DNA of 64,000 nucleotides from Bacillus safensis FO-36b (GTDB lineage Bacteria > Bacillota > Bacilli > Bacillales > Bacillaceae), in NCBI RefSeq assembly GCF_000691165.1, contig NZ_ASJD01000005.1, forward strand, positions 142,175-206,174. Reading direction: 5' to 3'. The notes under the pieces are model-generated. The model was not told where the DNA came from, did no database searches, and saw only the letters and a list, made by a program, of their open reading frames with translations. Numbering within the stretch: the first letter of the stretch is position 1; every line of letters begins with the position of its first letter. Shown piece after piece: positions 27,391-35,207 of this stretch. Made by a program: the position numbers and the translations under genes.

Positions 27391-27427
27391 AAGGACGTGC
27401 TGTGTGATTTAAGTCATGTCCTTTTTT
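27391..27427 (+). terminator. Terminator of the MerR-protease operon
   Basis: AAGGACGTG/CATGTCCTT stem with 15-base loop and T6. Confidence 0.8.
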
Positions 27428-27446
27428 CGCATCTTTAAAAACAACA

Positions 27447-27488
27447 CAAAAAAACCTCCTCAAAAAAATAATCAATTTGAGGAGGTCT
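27447..27488 (-). terminator. yutM terminator
   Basis: ACCTCCTCAAA/TTTGAGGAGGT stem followed by T7 on the minus strand. Confidence 0.9.
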
Positions 27489-27529
27489 TAATTATACAAA
27501 TAGATTTACAGAATGAATCGTTTTACCCC

Positions 27530-27892
27530 TTAACACTCTTCCGGCGTACCGGTATTCGTCGCTGTTCTGAAAGAAGAACCGCACCCGCATGACGCGATGG
27601 CGTTCGGATTGTCAATCGTGAAACCGCCGCCCATGAGTGATTGTTTGAAATCAATGATGGTTCCGTTCATGATATCAAGGCTTTCGGAATCGACAAGGAC
27701 ATTGATGCCGTGCTGTTCGAACTGCGTGTCTTTCTCTGAGACTTCATGGTCAAAGCCCATGCCGTATGAGAGACCGCTGCAGCCGCCGCCTTTTACGCCC
27801 ACTCGAAGGAACGCATTTTCTTCTTCATGTTCTTTCATCATATCTTTAATCTGCAGTGCAGCAGCTTCTGTAATGGTTACTGGTGTACTCAT
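27530..27892 (-). CDS. yutM: A-type Fe-S carrier YutM (HesB/IscA family)
   Basis: 120 residues from ATG 27892, preceded by AAAAGGAGGG. It has the three A-type cysteines: GVKGGGCSGLSYGM in the middle and the C-terminal CGCGSSF. Such proteins pass Fe-S clusters to target enzymes. It follows dapF after 73 bases without a terminator, so the two are probably co-transcribed. Confidence 0.9.
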   Translation of the reverse strand: MSTPVTITEAAALQIKDMMKEHEEENAFLRVGVKGGGCSGLSYGMGFDHEVSEKDTQFEQHGINVLVDSESLDIMNGTIIDFKQSLMGGGFTIDNPNAIASCGCGSSFRTATNTGTPEEC

Positions 27893-27965
27893 GATCATCC
27901 CTCCTTTTGACTGGATGTTTCTTTTCAATTATAAACGTGATGATGGCTTTTCTCAAATAAATGGT

Positions 27966-28820
27966 TTAGAGATAAAATGTGCCGTCACAAATCGTTTCAG
28001 CAGGTCCTGTCATGAGCACGTGGTCATTGTCTTTCCAGCGAATGATGAGGTCTCCGCCTGCTAAATGAACGGTCATGTCTGTTTCTTTTTTCGCCTGACC
28101 ATTCACAATTGTGGATACAGCCGCAGCACAGGCCCCTGTTCCGCAGGCCTGTGTAATCCCTGAACCTCTTTCCCACACACGAAAATGCAGTTCTGTTTCA
28201 CTGACAACTTCAACAAATTCTACATTGACGCCTTCTGGGAACATGTGGTGTTTTTCGATGATTGGTCCAAGTGTATGAAGCGGTGCTTTTTCAATGTCCT
28301 CTAAATAAAAAACGATGTGCGGGTTTCCCATTGAAACGGCCGTTCCATTTAAAACTGCCTTGCCAAAATCAAGTGCCTCATTAATCGTTGTGCTGTCCGG
28401 TTCACCAAGCATTGGCATCGCTTCTTTTTCAAAACGTGGTTTTCCCATATCTACTGTGACTAGCTGAACGTGACCATCCTGAGCGTGAACGGTCGCTTCA
28501 ACGAGTCCTGACAATGTCTCAATCTGGAACGTTGTGTCCGTCACAATTTGATGCTCATACACATACTTTGCAACGCAGCGCAGCCCGTTACCGCAGTTTT
28601 TGCCCTCTGATCCATCATTGTTGAAAATGCGCATCTTCACAGGTGCAACATCTGATGGACAAATAAGGATCATCCCGTCAGAACCGATTCCTGTATAAAC
28701 AGAAGAAACGCGGATCGCTATCTCTGATAGCTGCTCTTCTGGAAGCTGTTCCTTCATCTGATTGACGTAAATATAATTATTTCCTAATCCGTGCATTTTC
28801 GTGAATTGAAATGATGTCAT
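27966..28820 (-). CDS. dapF: Diaminopimelate epimerase
   Basis: 284 residues. DapF converts LL- to meso-diaminopimelate for lysine and peptidoglycan. Both catalytic cysteines are visible: [16 protein letters not shown] (about residue 75) and [13 protein letters not shown] (about 225). The N-terminus [13 protein letters not shown] is typical. GGAGGAAGCTC precedes the ATG. It heads the dapF-yutM unit. Confidence 0.96.
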   Translation of the reverse strand: MTSFQFTKMHGLGNNYIYVNQMKEQLPEEQLSEIAIRVSSVYTGIGSDGMILICPSDVAPVKMRIFNNDGSEGKNCGNGLRCVAKYVYEHQIVTDTTFQIETLSGLVEATVHAQDGHVQLVTVDMGKPRFEKEAMPMLGEPDSTTINEALDFGKAVLNGTAVSMGNPHIVFYLEDIEKAPLHTLGPIIEKHHMFPEGVNVEFVEVVSETELHFRVWERGSGITQACGTGACAAAVSTIVNGQAKKETDMTVHLAGGDLIIRWKDNDHVLMTGPAETICDGTFYL

Positions 28821-28908
28821 GAGCTTCCTCCAAAAATGTTGTTTCTTTATAGTATAAAAGGAGTCGATTCAGGAGACAATCTTATCATCCCCCGTTTTTC
28901 ATACATAG

Positions 28909-28941
28909 AAGCTCTTTGCTGCCATGGCAAAGGGCTTTTAT
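28909..28941 (+). terminator. Orphan terminator-like hairpin
   Basis: GCTCTTTGC/GCAAAGGGC stem then TTTTATT on the plus strand, but no plus-strand gene precedes it. In B. subtilis yutK lies about here between dapF and yuzB, as I remember; this may mark a lost gene. The rest of 28821-29058 shows nothing coding. Confidence 0.5.
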
Positions 28942-29058
28942 TATGCATATGCCTCTTTTTCTCTCGTGTGATATTTCATATTGATGATATTTTATTAGCA
29001 TAACATATTGGATGCGCTTTCTATTTATTCTCCTTAAAAATGGAAGCTGAAAATGTGA

Positions 29059-29092
29059 AAAAAATGCACCTCATGACCCATGTGGTGCATTT
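29059..29092 (-). terminator. yuzB terminator
   Basis: ATGCACCACATG/CATGAGGTGCAT stem followed by T7 on the minus strand. Confidence 0.88.
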
Positions 29093-29327
29093 AAAACATG
29101 TCGTTTTCCTCTATAAAAGCATAAATACGCTCGACTAGCTGCTCTGCATTTTCTCCTGAAACAAATTCTCCATTCACAAGTGCAAATGGGGAGTCCATAC
29201 ATTTGCCGCAATAGCTTAAACAGCCGTATTCCATTACGTCTAGGTTTGGGTCTTTTTCAAGCTTCTCTTTTGCTTCTTGAGACCCTTGTGCAAGATTACT
29301 TACACAAAATTCGATCAGTGGAAACAC
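29091..29327 (-). CDS. yuzB: YuzB, DUF1450 small Cys protein
   Basis: 78 residues with CVSN near the N-terminus and [19 protein letters not shown] in the middle, the DUF1450 Cys pattern resembling thioredoxin-like [2Fe-2S] ferredoxins. The start is GTG after GTGAGGTGAAG. Function unknown. It stands divergent to yutJ as in B. subtilis. Confidence 0.8.
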   Translation of the reverse strand: MFPLIEFCVSNLAQGSQEAKEKLEKDPNLDVMEYGCLSYCGKCMDSPFALVNGEFVSGENAEQLVERIYAFIEENDMF

Positions 29328-29582
29328 TGTGCTTCACCTCACATTGCCTTACCATCCTACCGAAATTCCTTGTATTAGTCAAAATATGAGCTTCATCTGT
29401 ATCGTTACGCCTATTCCTCGTAAAATGTTTTACTATTTAGGACTAACTGATGAATATGTAGGTTATTTTGAAACAATTATTGTGGTTTCACAGTAAATTC
29501 GATATAATTTTATTTGGTATTTTAACTTAAAGTTTTTTAGTATAAGTGTTTTTCAATGTCTACGGGGAAAAGGAGAATCGTC

Positions 29583-30650
29583 ATGAAAAATTTAGTCTTG
29601 ATCGGCGGAGGTTACGGGAATATGCGGGTTCTCCACCGCTTATTGCCAAATCAATTACCTGATGATGTCACTATCACATTAATTGATCGAAATCCTTACC
29701 ACTGTTTAAAAACAGAATATTATGCACTTGCTGCTGGAACGATCTCTGATCATCACATTCGAGTATCTTTTCCAGAGCATCCGAAGCTGGATATTCAATA
29801 CGGGGAAGTAGAAAAAATTGATATTGAAAACAAACAGATCTTATTCAGCGACCGTGAACCGATTCCGTATGATGATACGGTGATTGGACTCGGCTGTGAG
29901 GACAAGTATCATAATGTCCCTGGTGCGAAAGAACATACATACAGCATTCAAACCATTGATCAGTCAAGACATGCGTATAACAAATTAAACAATTTAAGCG
30001 CAGGTGCAACGGTTGGCATCGTCGGTGCTGGACTTAGCGGGGTAGAGCTGGCCAGTGAACTAAGAGAAAGCCGTGCTGATTTAAACATTATTCTTTTCGA
30101 CCGCGGAGAGCTGATTCTATCGAGCTTTCCAAAAAGATTAAGTTTGTATGTGCAAAAGTGGTTTGAAGAAAATGACGTAAAGATCATTAACTGTGCCAAT
30201 ATTACAAAGGTTGAAGAAGGTGTCGTTTACAACCATGATGACGCGATTGAAGCAGATGTCATCGTGTGGACAGCAGGAATACAGCCAAGCAAAGTGGTAC
30301 GTGAGATGGATGTTGAAAAAGACGCACAAGGCCGCGTCGTATTAACTCCTCATCACAACCTCCCAGGGGATGAGCATGTATATGTTGTAGGTGACTGCGC
30401 AAGTCTGCCGCATGCCCCAAGTGCACAGCTTGCTGAGGCGCAGGCAGAACAAATTGTCCAATCGCTGCAAAAACGCTGGAAAAATGAGCCGCTTCCTGAG
30501 GCTTATCCACAGTTTAAGCTGAAAGGTGTTTTAGGTTCTTTAGGGAAAAAAGCCGGCTTTGGCTTAGTGGCTGATCGTCCACTTGTTGGGCGGGTGCCAA
30601 GACTCCTGAAATCTGGACTCCTTTGGATGTACAAACATCACAACGGCTAA
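29583..30650 (+). CDS. yutJ: NADH dehydrogenase-like protein YutJ
   Basis: 355 residues from ATG 29583, preceded by AAAAGGAGA. An NDH-2-like flavoprotein: FAD motif VLIGGGYGNM, NADH motif VGIVGAGLSGVELA (about 145), VYVVGDCA (about 270). It is shorter than yumB and ends without the same tail, so quinone reduction is less certain. The substrate is unproven. Confidence 0.85.
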   Translation: MKNLVLIGGGYGNMRVLHRLLPNQLPDDVTITLIDRNPYHCLKTEYYALAAGTISDHHIRVSFPEHPKLDIQYGEVEKIDIENKQILFSDREPIPYDDTVIGLGCEDKYHNVPGAKEHTYSIQTIDQSRHAYNKLNNLSAGATVGIVGAGLSGVELASELRESRADLNIILFDRGELILSSFPKRLSLYVQKWFEENDVKIINCANITKVEEGVVYNHDDAIEADVIVWTAGIQPSKVVREMDVEKDAQGRVVLTPHHNLPGDEHVYVVGDCASLPHAPSAQLAEAQAEQIVQSLQKRWKNEPLPEAYPQFKLKGVLGSLGKKAGFGLVADRPLVGRVPRLLKSGLLWMYKHHNG

Positions 30651-30670
30651 AATTATGTGAATTTTTTCTC

Positions 30671-30701
30671 AAAGCTCCTTCATGATGAGGGAGCTTTTTT
30701 C
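30671..30701. terminator. Bidirectional terminator yutJ/WYL-like gene
   Basis: AAAGCTCCTTCAT/ATGAGGGAGCTTTTTT hairpin; serves the convergent genes on both sides. Confidence 0.85.
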
Positions 30702-30931
30702 TATGAAACGGCATGTGCCGATGAGTGGGTCCATTTGATCGGAGCAAGGGCAAGGATGCAGTCTTTACGAAAGGTTCTCATCGTCTTCTTCGATAAACAA
30801 TACGCTTGGATAAGCTGATCCGTCTCACGGTGGACAATGATTTTTCTCTTCGTGCACTCTCCATTTTTCTTCATATAAATCATCTCAATCGGTATTAGCT
30901 GATGAAGAGATTGTTTCAGTAAATAATTCAT
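30701..30931 (-). CDS. WYL-like small protein under a LexA-box promoter
   Basis: 76 residues from ATG 30931 (AAAGGAG nine bases before it; the GTG at 30940 is too close). The core, IPIEMIYMKKNGECTKRKI then AYCLSKKTMRTFRKDCILAL, follows the strand pattern of a WYL domain: a short sheet, a tyrosine in place of the WYL triplet, and R-x-FR before the last strand. WYL domains in regulators sense nucleic-acid or nucleotide ligands; here no helix-turn-helix is attached. The promoter holds two LexA/DinR boxes, so it is probably DNA-damage induced. It is not in any SOS gene list I remember. Confidence 0.7.
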   Translation of the reverse strand: MNYLLKQSLHQLIPIEMIYMKKNGECTKRKIIVHRETDQLIQAYCLSKKTMRTFRKDCILALAPIKWTHSSAHAVS

Positions 30932-30954
30932 GATGCTCACGCTCCTTTCATTTC

Positions 30955-30983
30955 ATTATAAACGAACAAACGTTCTTTTTCAA
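30955..30983 (-). promoter_or_regulatory. Near-consensus sigma-A promoter of the WYL-like gene
   Basis: On the minus strand TTGAAA (30983-30978), a 17-base spacer and perfect TATAAT (30960-30955), about 24 bases before the ATG. The spacer is occupied by LexA box 1. Confidence 0.8.
30963..30976. promoter_or_regulatory. LexA/DinR box 1
   Basis: CGAACAAACGTTCT matches the Bacillus SOS box CGAAC-RNRY-GTTYC at all but the final base. It sits between -35 and -10. Confidence 0.7.
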
Positions 30984-30991
30984 CACAAAAA

Positions 30992-31005
30992 AGAACGTTT
31001 GTTCT
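30992..31005. promoter_or_regulatory. LexA/DinR box 2
   Basis: On the minus strand AGAACAAACGTTCT, the same 12-base core as box 1, in inverted orientation and just upstream of the -35 box. Confidence 0.65.
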
Positions 31006-31016
31006 ATTTTCTTTCT

Positions 31017-31046
31017 CAAAAAAAGAACAGCTTATTCACTGCTCTC
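31017..31046 (-). terminator. yuzD terminator
   Basis: AGAGCAG/CTGTTCT stem (one G-U pair) then T7 on the minus strand; the yuzD stop lies in the loop. Confidence 0.7.
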
Positions 31047-31361
31047 CTTGTACCCGTATTTCTCCATTTCTTGATAAATGTCTTTTAATTTTGGATTGCC
31101 CTCTCCAACGATTTGATCCTCTACTAAGACAAGCGGATAAAAGAATTCATCATCAAGAATTCGTTCAGACAATTCCTTTTGCTGTTCATTTTCTGGCGGG
31201 TGCTCAATATCAATATATGTGATGCGAAATGGCTGATTCGGATATTTTCGTTTTAATGCTGCATCTAACCATTCAAACGTATCTTTTGAAGAAGGCAGAT
31301 TCACGCAGCTGGCGCACAGTACATCTCTTCCATATACATAAAGATCGACGGTTTTGTTCAT
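31032..31361 (-). CDS. yuzD: YuzD, DUF1462 thioredoxin-like protein
   Basis: 109 residues. The N-terminus has a thioredoxin-like strand and a CASC motif (VLCASCVNLPSSKDTFEW) in the active-site position, followed by a helix and a cis-Pro-like FYPLVLVED. A redox role is possible but unshown; some DUF1462 members are small disulfide-reductase-like. GGGGG precedes ATG by about eight bases. It lies divergent to yutI. Confidence 0.8.
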   Translation of the reverse strand: MNKTVDLYVYGRDVLCASCVNLPSSKDTFEWLDAALKRKYPNQPFRITYIDIEHPPENEQQKELSERILDDEFFYPLVLVEDQIVGEGNPKLKDIYQEMEKYGYKESSE

Positions 31362-31429
31362 TTGACAAGCCCCCTATTCTTACTTCATTTTAGCTGAATT
31401 TTCTGGATGAAAAAAGCAAAAATCACTTT

Positions 31430-31457
31430 TTGTTTCAAGATGAGATTGTGCTATAAT
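31430..31457 (+). promoter_or_regulatory. yutI promoter
   Basis: TTGTTT, 16-base spacer and TATAAT, about 90 bases before the yutI start. Confidence 0.55.
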
Positions 31458-31545
31458 GAAAAGGAAACTTTGAAACCAATCAATAGATTTTTATCGTCCA
31501 GATGAATATAATGGTGATATGTTGTGAAAGGAGCGATTATATCTA

Positions 31546-31782
31546 ATGACTGAAGTCGAAATGAAAGACCAAGTACAGGAAGTACTGGACAAACTTCGTC
31601 CATTTCTATTACGTGATGGTGGAGACTGTGAGCTTGTAGACATTGAAGATGGCATTGTGAAATTACGTCTTCTTGGTGCATGCGGCAGCTGCCCAAGTTC
31701 AACCATTACATTGAAAGCCGGTATTGAGCGCGCATTATTAGAAGAAGTGCCTGGCGTTGTAGAAGTTGAACAGGTTTTCTAA
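31546..31782 (+). CDS. yutI: NifU-like Fe-S scaffold YutI
   Basis: 78 residues, essentially one NifU C-terminal domain: [19 protein letters not shown] and the cluster-binding [16 protein letters not shown] (CxxC). It probably serves as an Fe-S carrier, matching yutM nearby. GAAAGGAG precedes the ATG. Confidence 0.9.
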   Translation: MTEVEMKDQVQEVLDKLRPFLLRDGGDCELVDIEDGIVKLRLLGACGSCPSSTITLKAGIERALLEEVPGVVEVEQVF

Positions 31783-31796
31783 TTCATATATGACAT

Positions 31797-31827
31797 GAAA
31801 ACGACCCGATTTGGGTCGTTTTTTTCA
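31797..31827 (+). terminator. yutI terminator
   Basis: AAAACGACCC/GGGTCGTTTT stem then T3. The 3' arm and T run (GGGTCGTTTTTT) recur at 31986-31997 on the far side of repeat copy 1. Confidence 0.88.
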
Positions 31828-31828
31828 T

Positions 31829-31985
31829 GATTGACAAAGGCTTTAGCCCTTTGTCTTCTTTTCAGCGTGATATGAAAACCCTTGAAGTCTAGGAAGGACG
31901 AGTACTGGCGTGGAGCGAATTTTCTATTCGTGAGCACCAGCACGCAGGACTGACACCGAATGCGAGGGTTTGTCAGCACGCTGAA
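31829..31985 (+). repeat. Structured repeat, copy 1 (terminator-inserted element)
   Basis: Begins GATTG, then a hairpin (ACAAAGG/CCCTTTGT), then a core from about 31856 to 31983 that is about 88% identical to copy 2 by eye. The core is closed by CAGCGTG/CACGCTG and holds nested arms AAACCCTTG/CGAGGGTTT, AGTC/GACT, GCGTG/CACGC and CGAAT/ATTCG. No open frame of note. It lies between the yutI terminator and the yuxL stop, with terminator sequence on both sides. Confidence 0.85.
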
Positions 31986-31998
31986 GGGTCGTTTTTTA

Positions 31999-33969
31999 TT
32001 AGGCTAGCTTTTCTCTAAACCATTCCTTTATAAAAGTCAGTCTTTGAATACGCTGCCCCGGGTGTCCGCTTCTGGATAAATCATGAGATGCCTTCGGGAA
32101 TTTGACCAATCTTGTGTCTTTCCCAAGCTCCTTCAAGGCCACAAAAAGCTGCTCTGCTTGATCAACTGGACAGCGATAATCTTCATCACTGTGCAAGATG
32201 AGCAGCGGCGTGTTCATCTGCTTCACATATTTTAGCGGCGAACGATCCCATAGCTTATCGACAGAATCATAAATATCCCCATCAATCTGCCACCTTGTAA
32301 AGAAATAACCGATATCACTGATGCCATAAAAGCTAATCCAGTTTGAAATGGAACGCTGTGTGACAGCTGCACGGAAGCGGTCGGTTTGACCAACAATCCA
32401 GTTGGTCATAAAACCGCCATAGCTGCCGCCTGTCACGCCAAGCCTTGTTTCATCAAGGAAATCATAGGCTTTGAGCACATGATCAACAGCCTGCATGACA
32501 TCGTCATAATCAACGTCACCATAGTTTCGTCTCACACGGTCAGTAAACATCTGTCCATACCCATGACTGCCATGCGGGTTGATATACACGATGGCGTAGC
32601 CTTCAGAAGCGAGCATTTGAAATTCATGAAAATACGTATGACCATACATCGCATGCGGTCCGCCATGAACCTCTAGAATGAGTGGATATGTCTTTCCCTC
32701 TTCCATCTTGGAAGGCTTCATAAACCAGCCATGCACCTCGTCTCCATCTTTTGACTGAAAAGAAAATGGTTCAGGTTCCGATACGACATGCTCCTTTAGA
32801 AAATCATGATGCTCGAATGTGATTTGCTTTAGTTCTGTCTCCCCTAATGTCATCTCATACAGCTCACTTGGCGAAACAGGTGAAAGCCGGCTGAGCAGCA
32901 GTTTGGATTCATCTGGATGAAGGCTAAAATTGGTGATATGTTCCGCCTCTAGTCGAACAGGATAGGCTAAACCTTCAATAGAGAAATAATAAATCCCTGT
33001 ACTGCCTTGATCAGAAACAAGCGCATAAAACCCTTGGCTGTCCTTTGTCCACTGCGGAAGCTGATAGACCTCTCCCATCACGCTATCTCCTGCCATACAG
33101 TTCCCAACATACATATCGAGCATTTCTGACAGTTGAACCGTCTTTTCTTCCTTCAGATCATACAGCCATAGTGATGGGAAGGTGGCATTTTGAAATTCAC
33201 GCTCATGTCCAATATACAAAAGACTCTCTCCATTTGGAGAAAAAGATACGGTGGAATAAGCGCCATTTGCTTGTGTGATCTTTTTTGTCTGACCATCTTC
33301 TAATGACAGAAGACACACGTCACTTATGTAAGGTATCTGTGGATTTAATTGAATAAAGGCAAGCCATTTGCCGCAAGGAGAAATCGTATGATTCATATGA
33401 TGAACCTGCTCGCTCGTGACAGGCTCTATCTCTCCTGAATCGATATCCACCTTCACGATCTGCGTGACACGCCCATCTAAAAAGCCTCTTCCATCTGCTT
33501 TATAGGTCAAATCATCATATACCGCTGGAGCAAAGTCATCTTGCTCTTCCTTTTTTTCATCATGAACAGATTCTGATTGTTTCAATGACACAGCCGCATA
33601 AAGAAAAGCACCATCTGGAGAAAAGACAGGATGAGATACTCCGTAAGGAATCGTCGTTAAGGTTCGCACGCCGCCTCCTTCGCTCTTCATGAGCGCCAGC
33701 TGAGGGACTTCCTTTGGCTTTTGTAAAATAAAAGCAAGCTGCCTGCCGTCTTTTGACCAAACTGGCTGATGATGCTTTCCATCCTCAAATGTCCATTGTG
33801 CCAGCTCCTCTGTCTCTTCATTTCGAACCCATAAATGGATGTTGTAATCGTCTTTTTTCTCATTCACAGTGACTTTTGTAAAGACTGCCTTTTTTCCATC
33901 TGGTGAATAAACCGGATGGGAAACAGAAACAATCTTCGTTAAATCTTCTGCCGTCATCAATTTCTTCAT
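31999..33969 (-). CDS. yuxL: S9-family acylaminoacyl-peptidase-like YuxL
   Basis: 656 residues. The N-terminal 380 form a WD-like beta propeller (SPDGKKAVF, SPNGESLLY repeats); the C-terminal 260 are an alpha/beta hydrolase with LEVHGGPHAMYG, the nucleophile GGSYGGFMTNW (Ser about 518), Asp in HSDEDYRCPVDQ and His in KASHDLSRSG. This is the prolyl-oligopeptidase architecture; the propeller limits access to short peptides. It is cytoplasmic. AAGGGGGAG precedes the ATG. The gene lies exactly between the two direct repeat copies. Confidence 0.92.
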   Translation of the reverse strand: MKKLMTAEDLTKIVSVSHPVYSPDGKKAVFTKVTVNEKKDDYNIHLWVRNEETEELAQWTFEDGKHHQPVWSKDGRQLAFILQKPKEVPQLALMKSEGGGVRTLTTIPYGVSHPVFSPDGAFLYAAVSLKQSESVHDEKKEEQDDFAPAVYDDLTYKADGRGFLDGRVTQIVKVDIDSGEIEPVTSEQVHHMNHTISPCGKWLAFIQLNPQIPYISDVCLLSLEDGQTKKITQANGAYSTVSFSPNGESLLYIGHEREFQNATFPSLWLYDLKEEKTVQLSEMLDMYVGNCMAGDSVMGEVYQLPQWTKDSQGFYALVSDQGSTGIYYFSIEGLAYPVRLEAEHITNFSLHPDESKLLLSRLSPVSPSELYEMTLGETELKQITFEHHDFLKEHVVSEPEPFSFQSKDGDEVHGWFMKPSKMEEGKTYPLILEVHGGPHAMYGHTYFHEFQMLASEGYAIVYINPHGSHGYGQMFTDRVRRNYGDVDYDDVMQAVDHVLKAYDFLDETRLGVTGGSYGGFMTNWIVGQTDRFRAAVTQRSISNWISFYGISDIGYFFTRWQIDGDIYDSVDKLWDRSPLKYVKQMNTPLLILHSDEDYRCPVDQAEQLFVALKELGKDTRLVKFPKASHDLSRSGHPGQRIQRLTFIKEWFREKLA

Positions 33970-34052
33970 GAACGTATCTCCCCCTTTTATGCTTAAAAAA
34001 TAGTTCGATCCTCTAAATAATAATCCCTGCTTCTTCCCATAAAAACAAGCAT

Positions 34053-34086
34053 AAAAAAAGAACGTGCAGATTCACAGCACGTTCTT
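34053..34086 (-). terminator. Distal copy of the thrB terminator
   Basis: AAGAACGTGC/GCACGTTCTT stem with 9-base loop and T7 on the minus strand. It is the distal member of a duplicated hairpin that flanks repeat copy 2. Confidence 0.85.
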
Positions 34087-34087
34087 A

Positions 34088-34262
34088 GATTGTTGAAAAA
34101 GGGCTAAAATGATCTTTATTTTAGCTCTTTTTCTTCTTTTCAGCGTGACCTGAAAACCTTTGCAGTCTAGGAAGAACGAGCACTGGCGCGGAGCGAATTG
34201 AACATTCGTGAGCACCAGCGCGCAGGACTGACAACGAATGCGAGGGTTTGTCTACACGCTGC
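34088..34262 (+). repeat. Structured repeat, copy 2 (terminator-inserted element)
   Basis: Same plan and orientation as copy 1: GATTG start, a longer A/T-rich hairpin (AAAAAGGGCTAAAA/TTTTAGCTCTTTTT), then the core closed by CAGCGTG/CACGCTG. Inner arm GCGCG/CGCGC replaces GCGTG/CACGC of copy 1, a compensatory T-A to C-G change; the apical loop differs fully while its CGAAT/ATTCG stem is kept. It separates two copies of the thrB terminator hairpin. Confidence 0.85.
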
Positions 34263-34289
34263 GAACGTGCAGACTCACAGCACGTTCTT
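34263..34289 (-). terminator. Proximal copy of the thrB terminator hairpin (lacks T run)
   Basis: GAACGTGC/GCACGTTC stem overlapping the last codons of thrB; the T run is replaced by repeat sequence (CGCAGCGTG). Termination probably relies on the distal copy at 34053-34086. Confidence 0.75.
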
Positions 34290-35207
34290 TACTTGATTAA
34301 CAGGATAATGCTGCACGACAACACCTTCTACTGGCACCGTCAGCAAATCGACTTCGCAATGCGGGAAGTTTTGGGCAAGCTGTTCTTTCAGCGCTTCTCC
34401 CTTCCCTTTTTCCACTAAGGTGAGGATCGTCGGACCAGCACCGCTCAAAGCCGTACCATACGCTCCTTTTAGAGAAGCGACATGCTCTACCTTTGAAAGC
34501 TCTGGCACAAGCATTGTGCGGTAAGGCTGATGAAATAAATCCTTATTCATCATTTCTCCAACAAGCGGCCAGTTTTGCGTCATTAAGGCGGCCACTAGGA
34601 CGTTGCTCACAGCACTCGCACTGACGGCATGTTTATAGGAAAAATCCTCTGGCAGAACATCACGGGCATCCTTTGTCAGCACTTCATAAAAAGGAATCAC
34701 CACGACGACATCTACATCCACATGCTGCACTTTCACGGCATGTGTTTTGTCTTCTTCATGGAGACCAATCAGTAAACCACCAAATAAAGAGGCACCCGCA
34801 TTATCTGGATGACCTTCTACCTCACTTGCATAAAAGAGCTTCTGATCATCTGTCATGTTTAATTCAAGAAGCTGATTGGCAAGTTCAATGGCGGCCACGA
34901 TGGCAGCAGCACTGCTGCCAAGCCCCCGTGCCAATGGAATATCACTCCATACTTTGACATGAACAGGCGGGAGTGTTTTTCCAAAGTCATCTGCGACCTT
35001 TTTGGCTGTTTGGTAAATCAGGTTGTCGGTGCCTGATGGAATCCCAGACACGACATCTGTTTCTGCTTCAAACAGCCAGCTATCATGGTCAAAGACCGAT
35101 AGCTTTAAATAGCGGCTGAGCGCCATTCCAACTGAATCAAAGCCTGGTCCTAAATTGGCAGTGCTTCCCGGTACTGTGATTGAAAAAAGCATGGAGGCTT
35201 CACTCAT
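34275..35207 (-). CDS. thrB: Homoserine kinase
   Basis: 310 residues of the GHMP kinase family: homoserine + ATP to O-phosphohomoserine. It shows [17 protein letters not shown] at the start, the ATP loop [15 protein letters not shown] (about 90) and [15 protein letters not shown] near the C-terminus. The ATG overlaps the thrC stop as ATGA. Last gene of hom-thrC-thrB. Its end lies in a terminator hairpin that is duplicated around repeat copy 2. Confidence 0.96.
   Translation of the reverse strand: MSEASMLFSITVPGSTANLGPGFDSVGMALSRYLKLSVFDHDSWLFEAETDVVSGIPSGTDNLIYQTAKKVADDFGKTLPPVHVKVWSDIPLARGLGSSAAAIVAAIELANQLLELNMTDDQKLFYASEVEGHPDNAGASLFGGLLIGLHEEDKTHAVKVQHVDVDVVVVIPFYEVLTKDARDVLPEDFSYKHAVSASAVSNVLVAALMTQNWPLVGEMMNKDLFHQPYRTMLVPELSKVEHVASLKGAYGTALSGAGPTILTLVEKGKGEALKEQLAQNFPHCEVDLLTVPVEGVVVQHYPVNQVKNVL

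Noticed and set aside
30962..31006. Long inverted repeat read simply as a yuzD terminator
   Set aside because: yuzD already has a terminator at 31017-31046, and the repeat coincides exactly with a consensus promoter and two LexA-type cores.
31829..34262. Repeats as a group IIC intron or insertion sequence
   Set aside because: Far too short, no reverse transcriptase or transposase, and no domain V-like hairpin that I could recognise.
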